DNA of 64,000 nt from an uncultured Blastocatellia bacterium (GCA_946480785.1 CAMLLD010000028.1:5247-69246), one strand, 5' to 3'; positions 26,675 through 35,517 are shown, counted from the stretch's first letter. The notes: generated by a model not told the origin, from the letters alone. Numbers and translations are program-made.

Positions 26675-27102
26675 TTCAACTTTCCTCCCGTACAGTGAAG
26701 ACGATGGTTTGTTGCTTAACCCGCAACGGGCAAACAGTCGTGGGAAACCCTGTCAGTTGGTAGCATACGGAATGAACTCTCTGCCTGAGTTGATTCACCG
26801 AAGCGAAGGCCACGTTGGCGAGTGTGCGAGGACGCAGAGGCTCGGGCTCCAGCCTTCGATTGAAGCGGGCGTGAGACTATTCCTGTTTTGAAGAATAGTC
26901 AACACACCTTTTGGAGTAGATTTTACTGAGTCAATTCGGGGCAGCACGCGAGAGAGATTAAATTCGAGGCACGAATCGCGCAAAAACCAAGAGGCCACCT
27001 CACGGTCCTTCCAACTGTTGCCAGAACCGCTTTGTCAGGCAAGTCAACAGGACCGGTTATAGAGAGAGATTCATAATCGAATCCAGCAAGTTTCTCTTTG
27101 TG
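26675..27102. other. Intergenic stretch, one hairpin only
   Basis: No convincing gene. The 105-codon plus-strand frame starting at 26574 mostly runs antisense to the small peptide and has no ribosome binding site. A perfect 8 bp hairpin, GACTATTC / GAATAGTC, lies at 26875-26900 with a ten-base loop. Confidence 0.4.
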
Positions 27103-27612
27103 TCAGGCCGAACGGTCGAGTTCTTGCAAGACTCCCGCCACATCGCGAGGACGTGAGCTCTTTAGTTTCCGCAATCCATCTTTCACGATCCATGCTGTGT
27201 GCGGGTTACTCGAAGCTGCCCACTGCCGACAGATGCGTAGCACGAGTTCTGGATGCTTACCGCTGGCGTTCCGAAGCACGTTAGCCACTGACTTCTTGAC
27301 GTATAGCTCGGAGTCGGTTCGTAGCATCTCAAGCACAGGCCACACTGCTTCGGGATCTACCTTCACGATGCCCCGCAGGCCCTCACTCGCGGCGCGCCGC
27401 ACATTCGCGTCACCGTCCCCAGCCCAGCGGCGAGCGGTTTGAAGGACCGCTACCGGATGGCGCTTACCAATCTCAACCAACGCCGTCGCAGCCACTTCGC
27501 GCGTTTGCCATTGGTCGCTTGCTGCCAGCCTCCTTAGTTCTGGGAACACGGCATCAGGTTCGACGCGACCCCGGCCAAGAAGCTCCTTAATGTCGTGAAC
27601 CTTTGCGATCAC
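27103..27612 (-). CDS. HEAT-like / DNA-alkylation-repeat protein, short
   Basis: 169 residues made of helical repeats: WQTREVAATALVEIGKRHP, ANVRRAASEGLRGIVKVDP, LYVKKSVANVLRNASGKHP, and HTAWIVKDGLRKLKSS. The K-S-V-A-N-x-L-R and W-x-x-R/K-x-G-L-R pattern is that of the AlkC/AlkD helical-repeat family, but at this length it covers only part of a full alkylpurine glycosylase, and the aromatic/Asp active site cannot be assigned. It may be a binding protein only. Confidence 0.7.
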   Translation of the reverse strand: MIAKVHDIKELLGRGRVEPDAVFPELRRLAASDQWQTREVAATALVEIGKRHPVAVLQTARRWAGDGDANVRRAASEGLRGIVKVDPEAVWPVLEMLRTDSELYVKKSVANVLRNASGKHPELVLRICRQWAASSNPHTAWIVKDGLRKLKSSRPRDVAGVLQELDRSA

Positions 27613-27766
27613 AGCAACGTCCCTTGGTTTCGGACTACCAGATGTATCTTGATCTGAAACGCGCAGTATGCATCTTTAGTTAGTCCGCGCGAATTCTCGT
27701 CATATGCGAACCTTTTGGAAATTATGTCAGAAACAAACGTTCGATAATAGGTGAGGCGGAAAATAC

Positions 27767-27791
27767 GAAGCCACCCCTTGGGGATGGCTTC
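27767..27791 (-). terminator. Terminator-like hairpin
   Basis: GAAGCCACCCC-TTG-GGGATGGCTTC is a near-perfect palindrome (one mismatch). Read on the minus strand it is followed by GTATTTT, so it fits a terminator for the protease gene ending at 28040 or for a transcript in front of the HEAT gene. Confidence 0.5.
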
Positions 27792-27802
27792 TTCAATCTT
27801 CT

Positions 27803-27870
27803 CCCAACAGTGAACAATCTTCGCAACTTTCTTACAACCAACAGCAGAAATCTTCGGTTTCTTTCAACGG
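27803..27870. repeat. Dispersed repeat copy A
   Basis: Shares CAATCTTCGCAACT and flanking bases with copies at 28951 and 30236, then a looser AGAAATCTTCGGTTTC. It lies in the gap between the HEAT and protease genes. Confidence 0.6.
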
Positions 27871-28039
27871 GTGCGAAAGGTGGTTAGGGTCCGAAACGTC
27901 AAATTGAAGAGGATCAATTGGTGTCGTAATGAGTCTTCCCGGACCAACGAAGTCTTCGAGTTCACCTGCAGGAAAATCAGAGAAGAGCGCGTGGCGTAGC
28001 CACGCTCAATCTTTAGCTCCTTGTCAGGTGCAACGACCG

Positions 28040-28810
28040 TTAGGCAGACGGCGAGAGGGGGCTGACTCCGAGAAGCTGAGCGAGAGTTCTACCTCCAGTC
28101 GCTGCTCCGCGAAGATTGTGGAGGCTGCGTGTGTAGTGAGCCATCCCGAATGTGACGATTCGTTGAACTTCAGGTTGTCTTGCACCGGTGTCAGCATCGA
28201 TAGTAGCGATGTGCTCAAGTTGGGCGACATCGGCGGTGCCGTAAATGACACCATAAACAAGGCGTGAGCCCTTTTTGACAACCGGGCTCCCGCTGAGACC
28301 GGCCGGAGCCATCATATCGAGCTCGTACGACTCGATTGGCGCGCCGGCAGGGGGCTCATACCTAAACGCTCGCGTGACGTATCCCTCGAGGTAACGTGGA
28401 TTGAGGTTGAACGACAACTTGCCCTCTGCCGTACGTCGCCGATCAGTGAGAGGATAACCGAATGAGAAGATGTCGGTGCCCAGCGCTAAGTCGCCGTTAC
28501 CCAGTGCGAGCGGGGTATGTTGCTTTAGATCAACGTTTGCCGTTGCCAGATCGATGCCCGTGGGGTCTGCCTCGATGTTTGACAGATAGTAGGCTCTCGT
28601 GTACTCCGAGCCTTCCTTCGTCGCCACGGCGAATGCCTCCCCAGCGGCGAGCGGGTGCCCGACGCAGTGAGCGCACGTAACCAGGAGTCGATCGGCGATT
28701 AGGAACGCGGTGCCCTGGAATGAGACCACGTCTGCCGGCTCCGATCCTCGCAGAACGAAGAGGGGCAAGATATCGCGATCAATGATGTGGCGATCTGGTT
28801 GTTCACTCAT
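28040..28810 (-). CDS. Trypsin-like serine protease, cytosolic
   Basis: 256 residues from the ATG at 28810; a longer frame starts at 28885. No signal peptide. The catalytic triad is visible: His in LLVTCAHCVGH, Asp in PTGIDLATANVD, and Ser in PAGLSGSPVVKKG (the G-x-S-G-x-P form seen in bacterial trypsin-like domains). VSFQGTAFLIADRLL is the usual first strand pair. Cytosolic trypsin-like proteases like this often belong to multi-gene conflict systems, and the neighbours (HEAT, ankyrin, TRADD-N-associated protein) would fit, though no single operon links them. Confidence 0.8.
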   Translation of the reverse strand: MSEQPDRHIIDRDILPLFVLRGSEPADVVSFQGTAFLIADRLLVTCAHCVGHPLAAGEAFAVATKEGSEYTRAYYLSNIEADPTGIDLATANVDLKQHTPLALGNGDLALGTDIFSFGYPLTDRRRTAEGKLSFNLNPRYLEGYVTRAFRYEPPAGAPIESYELDMMAPAGLSGSPVVKKGSRLVYGVIYGTADVAQLEHIATIDADTGARQPEVQRIVTFGMAHYTRSLHNLRGAATGGRTLAQLLGVSPLSPSA

Positions 28811-28921
28811 ACCTTGTAAAACCTCTCCATGGTAGTTCGGGGATGCTAACTCAACTTCCGCGAGAAGGCTTCTAGCAGCAAACAATTACGAGAGATTAAA
28901 ACAGGAAAGCGACAACGCGCT

Positions 28922-29080
28922 ATGAGGGTAGACATTACGGGCAAAGAAATCATCCCCACAGTGGACAATCTTCGCAACTTTTTTGGATCCGACGCGGAAA
29001 TGCTCTTTCTTCCAAATAGTTGTGGGATCTTACGAGTTGTTCTGGCCCTCTCAGGAGTGATACGTTCCGCGCAATCTTAA
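28922..29080 (+). CDS. Possible 52-residue ORF containing the repeat copy B
   Basis: Begins ATG at 28922 and reads MRVDITGKEIIPTVDNLRNF, then FGSDAEMLFLPNSCGILRVV and a short tail. The composition is protein-like, and copy C begins with an ATG at the same place in the repeat, but the ribosome binding site is poor and copy C has a stop after 19 codons. It is either a small peptide gene or chance coding in a non-coding repeat. Confidence 0.25.
   Translation: MRVDITGKEIIPTVDNLRNFFGSDAEMLFLPNSCGILRVVLALSGVIRSAQS
28951..29032. repeat. Dispersed repeat copy B
   Basis: CCCCACAGTGGACAATCTTCG and the following CAACTTTTTTGG...GGAAATGCTC align with copies A and C. Similarity to copy C also extends leftwards to CTATGAG about 30 bases upstream. 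It lies 140 bases upstream of the protease start on the minus strand and 90 bases upstream of the gene at 29121. Confidence 0.65.
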
Positions 29081-29120
29081 ATCTTAGATTTCAGGAGGCA
29101 CCTGATGGGCTACGAGTTGC

Positions 29121-29438
29121 ATGGATATATTGAGCGGAAAATGGGGCCTCACACTGAAGTCTACCTATTGGAAAGTAAAGGATATGCAACTTACCTCTGA
29201 TACAACCCAGGGGAACGGAAATGGCAAGGCAGCCGCCATCATAGAGGGTAAGACGATCAACTACGAAATTAGAGGCAACTACAACGGGGCAAGTTTGGGC
29301 TTAATGTTCCTTCCGATATACGAGGGCGATCCTGCCGAGCAGCGATCAGATTGGGACGACTACCAGTTCGAGTTCGCCGGTAATTGTATAGGGAACAATG
29401 TCATTAAAGGGCCGCGAAAACCAGGGAAGTTGAATTAA
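29121..29438 (+). CDS. Hypothetical small protein
   Basis: 105 residues, no signal peptide or membrane segment. It contains alternating strand-like stretches (KSTYWKVKDMQLTSDT, KTINYEIRGNYNG, YQFEFAGNCIG) and one Cys. Family not recognised. A stronger ribosome binding site, GGAGGCACCTG, precedes an ATG at 29104 in a different frame that stops after 32 codons, which suggests either a recent frameshift near the start or a start at 29121 using that same site at a distance. Confidence 0.5.
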   Translation: MDILSGKWGLTLKSTYWKVKDMQLTSDTTQGNGNGKAAAIIEGKTINYEIRGNYNGASLGLMFLPIYEGDPAEQRSDWDDYQFEFAGNCIGNNVIKGPRKPGKLN

Positions 29439-29550
29439 CACTTGGGTTAAGTTTCAGCCTACCCCTTAATTGAAGAGCTACCTTGTCCACATAGTAGATT
29501 CCTTGAGCGAGACGCAAGCATTCCGGCCGTGTCCCTCCATTGGACTGTCC

Positions 29551-29883
29551 TCATTCGGTCCCTCCGGCCAAGCGGAGGATGTGAATGACTTCGTCGTGGC
29601 CATAATCGTTATGCCCCATCTCCAGCGCCATACCAAGCGCGGTCTTCCCCTCTCGGTTACGAGCATTCAGGTTGGCTCCGCGTCCGATCAGGAGTTGGAC
29701 AATGTCGACGGCTGCGACCCACGCTGCATTCATCAGTGGAGTCCAGCCAAGTGGGTCGCGGTATTCTAAGGGTGCGCCCTCATCGAGCAACGCCACAACC
29801 TCATCGGCCGCCGCGCGATTGACGGCGTCGTCCAACTCCATGCCGAGTTGCTTTTCTGTCTTCATCTTCGCAAGTGCATTCAT
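29551..29883 (-). CDS. Ankyrin-repeat protein
   Basis: 110 residues. Ankyrin units: ELDDAVNRAAADEVVALLDEG, then GWTPLMNAAWVAAVDIVQLLIGRGA, then NREGKTALGMALEMGHNDYGH. The T-P-L-x-x-A-A and G-K-T-A-L-x-x-A motifs are clear. Small ankyrin proteins act as binding modules or immunity-like partners; no partner gene is obvious. Confidence 0.85.
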   Translation of the reverse strand: MNALAKMKTEKQLGMELDDAVNRAAADEVVALLDEGAPLEYRDPLGWTPLMNAAWVAAVDIVQLLIGRGANLNARNREGKTALGMALEMGHNDYGHDEVIHILRLAGGTE

Positions 29884-30559
29884 TAGCGGCGGCGAACCGC
29901 GAAGCGGCCGAACTATGTGTATCTTGATCTGGATAAATCACGAAGCGGTATTAGCCCTTCGTTTTCCTTCCGCTAAAATGAGCGGCTGCATTCCGCCAAT
30001 CTGTTTTCATAGCACTTGTGGCGTCTTGAACCACCGCCTCGCTGTCTTATCCAGTTCCGTATAAAATCAGCTTTGCTAAAAGACCTGCTGTCTGCTCCGC
30101 CCCAAAGAACGTACCGCTATATACACGCCAATCAGCAGGCCGCATTCAGATGGTTGTTAGTTAGTATTTGCCAGTTACCCATAGAGAAGCCGCGTACGTG
30201 CGTAAGTGCCTATGAGTGCAGCGTGTAACCGTGCGAAGCCCACAATGGACAATCTTCGCAACTGGTTTTAGGACCAATAACTGAAATGCTCGGTTTCCGG
30301 CAGTTGCTCGGATCCTATAGCGGAGCAAGTCCCATCCTTTTCGGGACTGTCAGTTTGGTCACTAACTCAACTACCCAAGCCTCATTTACCCGTACTCCCC
30401 TTAGTAGTTGTCGAAATGCTTGACTTCCTGACTACTCTTTGCGAGCATTGCCGCCGCTACACCGAACCATCGCGATTGTCCTTGAGTTCCGCCGCTCAGG
30501 GCGCTGCTCAAAAGTTACCTTAGCTCGACCACAAGCTTCTACTCCAAGGGACATACAAA
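29884..30559. other. 676-base intergenic region with repeat copy C
   Basis: No supported gene. It contains repeat copy C at 30236-30315 and the promoter region of the transporter gene. The plus-strand frame that enters it from 29672 is an antisense shadow of the ankyrin gene. Confidence 0.5.
30236..30315. repeat. Dispersed repeat copy C
   Basis: CCCACAATGGACAATCTTCG followed by CAACTGGTTTTAGG...TGAAATGCTCGGTTTC aligns with copies A and B. Upstream CTATGAGTGCAG aligns with the same point in copy B. Confidence 0.65.
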
Positions 30560-32197
30560 ATGTCTAACTTAGATATTCAGCCAATTCTTGCATTCGGAAT
30601 ACTCCTAATGCTTGGAATCTTTCTCATCTTGGCACTTCGACAGGCTAAGCATGTAACATCACTCTTCAATTACCATCTTTATGGCGATGACCTACAAGAG
30701 AGTAGGTTTTCGGGATCTCTTATTGCTAGTAACGCAAGTCTTTCCGGCGCCTTTGTACTGATCCTCTATTATGGTTTTCTGTACGGGCCGTGGGCATTTC
30801 CCTTTGTCTGGCTCTTTTGGCTCATTACGCAGTTAACATCAACGTGGACCATCAACCGCACTCAGGAAGTTATGGAGCGCTATGGCGGATGGGCAAACAA
30901 CCGCGCTACGCTTCACGAGTTTTTGGGACTTGTATACAGATCTCCCCGAGCGCGCCTTTATGGCGGTGTCCTTAGTCTTTGCGCCTACCTTGGTCTTATT
31001 GCTGCCGAGATAGTACTCGCTACGCATGTGTTGGCCTATCTGTTTCCTGATTCCGCAAGAGTGCCTTTCACTAATCTTTCACTGGCACCGTTCATGGTTA
31101 TTGTTGCTGTTATGTTATCGATTTTGATTTACAACGTTCTATCTGGTTTTCGGGGTACTGTCCAGACGGATTTTGCCCAATGGCTGATCATGTCAGCCAT
31201 GATTCTCATCATTGCTGTATTCGTGGTGGCTGAGTGGCCAGTTTGGGGATCAAAGTACAGCGCAGTTTTTAACGCACCTACTAGCAGTATTGCGTCGGCC
31301 CTGTTCAATCCAGATAAGCAGGGTTATATGCTTTACATCTCTTTTTGCATTTCAAATATTATCTTTTGGGGGCTGTGGTGGCCGGGAGCGATGGATCAGT
31401 GGCAGCGTTGTGCTGCAGCCCGTACCCGGCAGCTTTCCCTTCACCCAGTATGGGGAACTATCGGCATACTTCCCATAGCCTACTTCGGAATCTTGACCTT
31501 TATATTCTTAGCCGCTGGGGTTTGGATTAGGGTGAATACAACTGAGGAGATACCTAACCCGGATTTTCTCCGCGTTCTGATTACTAATGTCCAACAATGG
31601 ACATCGTCCAACGTGGGAGTAATTGCCGGATTATTGTTTGGCGCGGTTGTTTTTTGGGGACTCCTGTGTGCTGCGATGTCGACGATTGACAGCTATGTAA
31701 TGACGGCAAGTCAGTCATTCTTTGTCGATATCGCACATCACAAAGAAGGTTCTACTCTAGTGGAGTTGAGCGCGGGAGACACTGAAAAGAAGCGGCTGCA
31801 ACAAGCACGAGCCTTCACAATTTTCATTCCGCTTATTGTTATTGCGCTCGCTTGGATCTTTGCATTTGTTTCCGACGTGTATGCGCTCATTTATTTTTCG
31901 TTTTCGTTCATGTTTGCTCTTCTGCCGCCGCTATTCGCAGGATTAAAGGGGTGGGCCGATGAAGACGCTCGTAGGGCATGTGAGTATAGTCTGCTCATTG
32001 GAGGTATTAGCAGTGTTATTGGCTTTGCAATCATCATCATTAAGCTTGAGGCCGCTCTTAAAGCGAATGATGCTGCCGCGACTTTTTACTGGTACCAGTT
32101 CGTGTATTGGTGGCCAACAGCAGTCACTGTTATTGGCACAGTGGTCTTATGGCTCGCTTGGCCAAAAAGAAAACGAGCAGCAGAGGGACGGACCTAA
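30560..32197 (+). CDS. Sodium:solute symporter-like permease
   Basis: 545 residues with about 13 hydrophobic segments. The N-terminus (FSGSLIASNASLSGAFVLIL) and the later MSTIDSYVMTASQSFFVDI match the conserved sodium-site helices of the SSS family. Substrate unknown. Codon use and base composition are visibly AT-richer than the core genes to the right, consistent with an acquired segment. The stop overlaps the next gene's start (TAATG), so the two are coupled. Confidence 0.8.
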   Translation: MSNLDIQPILAFGILLMLGIFLILALRQAKHVTSLFNYHLYGDDLQESRFSGSLIASNASLSGAFVLILYYGFLYGPWAFPFVWLFWLITQLTSTWTINRTQEVMERYGGWANNRATLHEFLGLVYRSPRARLYGGVLSLCAYLGLIAAEIVLATHVLAYLFPDSARVPFTNLSLAPFMVIVAVMLSILIYNVLSGFRGTVQTDFAQWLIMSAMILIIAVFVVAEWPVWGSKYSAVFNAPTSSIASALFNPDKQGYMLYISFCISNIIFWGLWWPGAMDQWQRCAAARTRQLSLHPVWGTIGILPIAYFGILTFIFLAAGVWIRVNTTEEIPNPDFLRVLITNVQQWTSSNVGVIAGLLFGAVVFWGLLCAAMSTIDSYVMTASQSFFVDIAHHKEGSTLVELSAGDTEKKRLQQARAFTIFIPLIVIALAWIFAFVSDVYALIYFSFSFMFALLPPLFAGLKGWADEDARRACEYSLLIGGISSVIGFAIIIIKLEAALKANDAAATFYWYQFVYWWPTAVTVIGTVVLWLAWPKRKRAAEGRT

Positions 32198-32577
32198 TGA
32201 TTGAATCTTTACGTAGAACTGAAAGTCAACTATTAGCAATATTTGCAGGCTGTACGTTTGGCATCGGTTTTGTTGTGGGAATGATGGTTCGGGTGTTTCA
32301 TAACGGAACTGCTCTTCACAGCGATCAGGCCATATCTGATTTCGGGCGGGCAGCGCTGGAGATGAATGCGGCAGCAACTGCATCGCGCGTAGCCATCGTA
32401 AGCATACTCTTATGGCTTTTCAGCTTTATTGTGCTCGCACTCGCATTTATTAGAGAGGCTGGCGGTAGTGATCTGCGTGTGATTCGCTTTCTGGCAAGGA
32501 TACTCTATGTATTGAGCTTTATAGCGGTAGTCGCGGCAGTCAGCTCTGCTGTTTTTTTTATGATGTTTCATGTGTGA
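32197..32577 (+). CDS. Small membrane protein coupled to the transporter
   Basis: 126 residues from the ATG at 32197, which overlaps the transporter stop by one base; the upstream frame extension runs inside the transporter gene. Three hydrophobic stretches: LLAIFAGCTFGIGFVVGMM near 12-30, IVSILLWLFSFIVLALAFI near 70-88 and LYVLSFIAVVAAVSSAVFFM at the C-terminus. No family recognised; accessory subunit of the symporter is the simplest guess. Confidence 0.6.
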   Translation: MIESLRRTESQLLAIFAGCTFGIGFVVGMMVRVFHNGTALHSDQAISDFGRAALEMNAAATASRVAIVSILLWLFSFIVLALAFIREAGGSDLRVIRFLARILYVLSFIAVVAAVSSAVFFMMFHV

Positions 32578-32680
32578 GAAGGAGGATACTTCCGCTACAA
32601 ACTGCTAACTCATTGTTATTTTAGAAACCGAGTGAGAAAGACGCCCACCGGGAAGACGGGGCGGGCCGGCTTCGACTCTT

Positions 32681-33397
32681 ATGAGAAATCTAAGCAATTG
32701 GGTTGAAATTGCCAGTCTCTTTATTGGCATAGCAGCCGTCGTGGTTACGGCCTTTACAGGACTGTTTCTTCGCCGCTTCCAAAACAAAGCTCGTGTGGAA
32801 CATTCTTCCGAGGTGGAAGCAATTGCTTCTGCTGTCAAAGCCACAGCGCCAAGTAGCTCATCAGGGCAAAGCCGAGAAGAGGAATGGACGGTTGTTCGCC
32901 GATTAGTAAATGAATACCATGGTCAAGCTCTATCTCAAGCTAAAGTACAATTCTGGTTCAGCGTCGTTGCTGCCTCGTCCGGGTTTGTACTCATTATTGT
33001 GGCTATAATAATGGTGCTGTTAGGGCGGACACCAATAATGCAAGCGTCAGTCCAATTAGTTTCAGGCATTATTATCGAAGCGGTGGCGGCATTATTCTTT
33101 AAGCAGGCGTCAGAAACACGTGAGCGAGCCACTGCCCTTTATGATCGCCTTCGAACTGATCGAGAACGCAGTTATGCTTTGGCATTAGTGGAAACTATAG
33201 ATGAGAATGTTGTAAGGAATGCCATCAAAGCTGAATTAGCTCTTCACATGGCTGGTTTATCTCAAACTCACCTACTCCCAAATCTAATAGAAGCTATTGA
33301 GGTTAGATCACAACGTGCACGGGAGATGTCCATCAGTAAAGATGGATCGGCCGCTCCTGAAGAGAATGTGGCTGTAACCTCATCAAATGGACAGTAA
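32681..33397 (+). CDS. TRADD-N-associated membrane-domain protein
   Basis: 238 residues. An N-terminal membrane segment (ASLFIGIAAVVVTAFTGLFL) is followed by a Ser-rich linker and the signature region VNEYHGQALSQAKVQFWFS with two close membrane helices at about 91-140, which I recognise as the TRADD-N-associated two-transmembrane domain described in bacterial conflict systems. A helical C-terminal part has YALALVETIDENVVRNAIKAEL. In known systems this domain is thought to target membranes as an effector; no TRADD-N or NTPase partner is visible beside it. Confidence 0.6.
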   Translation: MRNLSNWVEIASLFIGIAAVVVTAFTGLFLRRFQNKARVEHSSEVEAIASAVKATAPSSSSGQSREEEWTVVRRLVNEYHGQALSQAKVQFWFSVVAASSGFVLIIVAIIMVLLGRTPIMQASVQLVSGIIIEAVAALFFKQASETRERATALYDRLRTDRERSYALALVETIDENVVRNAIKAELALHMAGLSQTHLLPNLIEAIEVRSQRAREMSISKDGSAAPEENVAVTSSNGQ

Positions 33398-33788
33398 ACC
33401 AAACTAAGATCCAGATCGCCTAAGGAATCTCGCGGGAACATACACTTTCCTGAGATCTCACCCCTCTCAGTCACCATTCTGATCATCGTTTTCATTCTAG
33501 CGATTGCCGCAACCGCGTTTGTATGGTGGTTGCGCTGATAGGAACTGTGTCCCCAAGTAGGACTCGAACTACGAATCGTTGAGTGTTCAAGGTCTGATCG
33601 TTCTGGCCAACGCAAAATCGCATCCACGAACAAACACCTTATGGAAACCAACAACTCAGACGTTCGATGTAAGTCAAAGACTCAGTGACCAAACCAGCCG
33701 GAACTAGGCTACCGCGAGCTCGACAATTGCCGACTGGACAGCCGCGAACTTGACCACCCCTGACCGACCAACCAGGACAGCAACGATC
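33398..33788. other. Intergenic; in-frame membrane-helix extension and tRNA-like fragment
   Basis: Directly after the stop at 33397 the same frame stays open for 46 more codons to TGA at 33536 and encodes a strong membrane helix (SVTILIIVFILAIAATAFVW). A tRNA-3'-end-like stretch on the minus strand follows at 33550-33580. No canonical start precedes the helix. Confidence 0.4.
33550..33580 (-). other. Degenerate tRNA 3'-end-like fragment
   Basis: Read on the minus strand: GATTCGTAG-TTCGAGT-CCTAC then TTGGGGA. It looks like a T-arm followed by an acceptor strand, but one stem base is missing and no matching 5' TCCCCAA or anticodon arm is found upstream. It might be the remnant of an integration site. 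Confidence 0.25.
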
Positions 33789-33929
33789 ATGAATGCTCTC
33801 AAACAACGAGCGCAGGCCGTCCTGAGCGATAAGTCCATCGATGCGCAGAGCCGGGCGATTATTCGTTACGCTATGGAGATAAATGATCCGTGGCTGGCGC
33901 AACTCGTTGGTCGCGTTGAGACGGGCTAA
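33789..33929 (+). CDS. Possible 46-residue protein
   Basis: Starts at an ATG and reads MNALKQRAQAVLSDKSIDAQ, then SRAIIRYAMEINDPWLAQLV and GRVETG. It is amphipathic and helical with sensible codon use. The ribosome binding site (AGGA, 11 bases upstream) is weak. No neighbours on this strand within 600 bases. Confidence 0.45.
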   Translation: MNALKQRAQAVLSDKSIDAQSRAIIRYAMEINDPWLAQLVGRVETG

Positions 33930-34834
33930 AACCTTGCCCGCACGTTCTACTTCTCGCAAACACTAGCGACCGACGAAAACGATCCACATCACTAGGACGA
34001 TCCACGTCACGAGCACCATCCGTTTGACGAACAAGACTCCCGCGACGATTCAAGTAATTGAGAACGAGTTGTTGGCCGGAAAGTTATAAATCTCCCGATA
34101 AACCGAGAGCCTCGGTGAAGAGCGGGGGCCCTTCAACGTGTCCGAGCTTGCTAACCGCCCGTCCCAACTCACAAAGAAAAATTTAAGAAATGACGCGTGG
34201 TCCAATCATGCAGTCGTTGCCACGAATCTTGCAGGCGCAACTTGTTCGTGAGAATTCTCAATGCCCTCAATTGATAAAAAATTGATTTTTCTCTAAAGAC
34301 TTTTCTCCCACTCCTCAACTACGCTGCTTGAGCTTTAGATCGTTGGAGAATTTGGCAACCAAATAGAACGAGTGATGGTCTAATGCGTTTGTTCCCTGGC
34401 CCAGCAATGTTCCAACAAGTATTGCAAGTAACGAACGCGAAACATCGATCACAACTTGATCGCGCTTGAGCAAGGAAGTTTCGGAGGAAGTCTGACGTGA
34501 TCGCATCTGAGCTTGACGTGTGCGAATACCGGTTTGACGTGATCGCCACCGTGCAAGTCAGGACTGTACGTCGCGACGTCAAACCTGGGGCGAGTTTCAA
34601 CTTGCAGAAATGAATTCGAATCAAACCTTCGGCAGAGCAGGGAAGTTCTCAAGCACGCCCCTTAAACCGGCGACGAACTTCTCAACTCCAGCCAAAAACT
34701 TCCCAACGCTGCAAGAAAACTTACTCTGCGCGAACGCAAACATAAATCGATCTTGTCCGTGCGCGTGGCAAACGCCGGCAAAGCAGTCTCCCCGGTCCAA
34801 ACCTCGTAATGGAAACTCTTCAAGGAGCAGAGCT
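33930..34834. other. 900-base region without a clear gene
   Basis: All frames are short or low quality. There are repeated GACGTG(A/T)TCGC-like words at 34495-34560 and repeated AACTTC words at 34640-34720. An AT-rich patch at 34270-34300 may hold a promoter. The frame entering the next gene from 34610 lacks a ribosome binding site. Confidence 0.4.
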
Positions 34835-35455
34835 ATGTCACGAATCAAACTAAATCTGCGACAGGCAGTCCCAGACAAGCTTCAAACAGGCCGGCACATC
34901 GTCGCCGCAATGACCAACAATCCCAACTTCGCGAGTCCGCATCCGCCGCTGACCGACGTCGCAACGTCGCTCTCAACGCTCGACGACGCGTACAAGGCAT
35001 ATCAAATCGCCAAGTTGGACGCTCGCACAAAAGCCAATGTTGCGGATGATGCGGAGATTCAGCTTGATAGCCAGTTGCGGAAGCTTGCCGCATACGTTGA
35101 GAGCATAGCCGACAAAGATGAAACCATCATTGCCAGCGCCGGCATGCAAACCAAAGCCGTTCGCACCGCTCCCACAGCTTTGGCAGCGCCCGAAGCGTTG
35201 AGTGCGACGGCCGGTGATCACGAGGGTGAAATCAATCTTGGCTGGAGGAAAGTCGAGAACTCGAGGAGCTACATCATTCAGATCAGTCCCGATCCGCCGA
35301 GTGCCGACAGTTGGGGTCACGCGGAAACCGTAACGGTGGCGAACAAAACACTCCAGAACCTCACGAGCGGAAAGAAGTACTGGTTCCGGGTAGCTGCGAT
35401 TGGTTCGCTGGGCCAAAGCGGATGGAGTGAGCCGGCAACGAAGATTGCACCGTAG
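34835..35455 (+). CDS. Fibronectin type III protein, no signal peptide
   Basis: 206 residues from the ATG at 34835 (AAGGAGCAGAGCT upstream). The N-terminal ~120 residues are helical (LSTLDDAYKAYQIAKLDARTK). A C-terminal FnIII domain runs from about 120 with GEINLGWRKVENSRSYIIQIS and GKKYWFRVAAIGSLGQSGWS. This layout is common for small cytosolic or surface proteins in this group; function unknown. A strong terminator follows 26 bases after the stop. Confidence 0.75.
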   Translation: MSRIKLNLRQAVPDKLQTGRHIVAAMTNNPNFASPHPPLTDVATSLSTLDDAYKAYQIAKLDARTKANVADDAEIQLDSQLRKLAAYVESIADKDETIIASAGMQTKAVRTAPTALAAPEALSATAGDHEGEINLGWRKVENSRSYIIQISPDPPSADSWGHAETVTVANKTLQNLTSGKKYWFRVAAIGSLGQSGWSEPATKIAP

Positions 35456-35480
35456 TTTGTTACTCACAAACACAAGAATG

Positions 35481-35517
35481 GGGTATCACCGTCCCTCACC
35501 AACGGTGATGCCCTTTT
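35481..35517 (+). terminator. Rho-independent terminator
   Basis: GGGTATCACCGT, a nine-base loop, ACGGTGATGCCC, then TTTTTT. The stem is 12 bp with one G-T pair. It ends the FnIII gene's transcript. Confidence 0.85.

Noticed and set aside
26574..26891. 105-codon plus-strand frame
   Set aside because: Antisense to the small exported peptide and no ribosome binding site.
34610..34834. N-terminal extension of the FnIII gene
   Set aside because: Ser/Arg/Asn-rich frame without ribosome binding site; the ATG at 34835 with AAGGAG is better.
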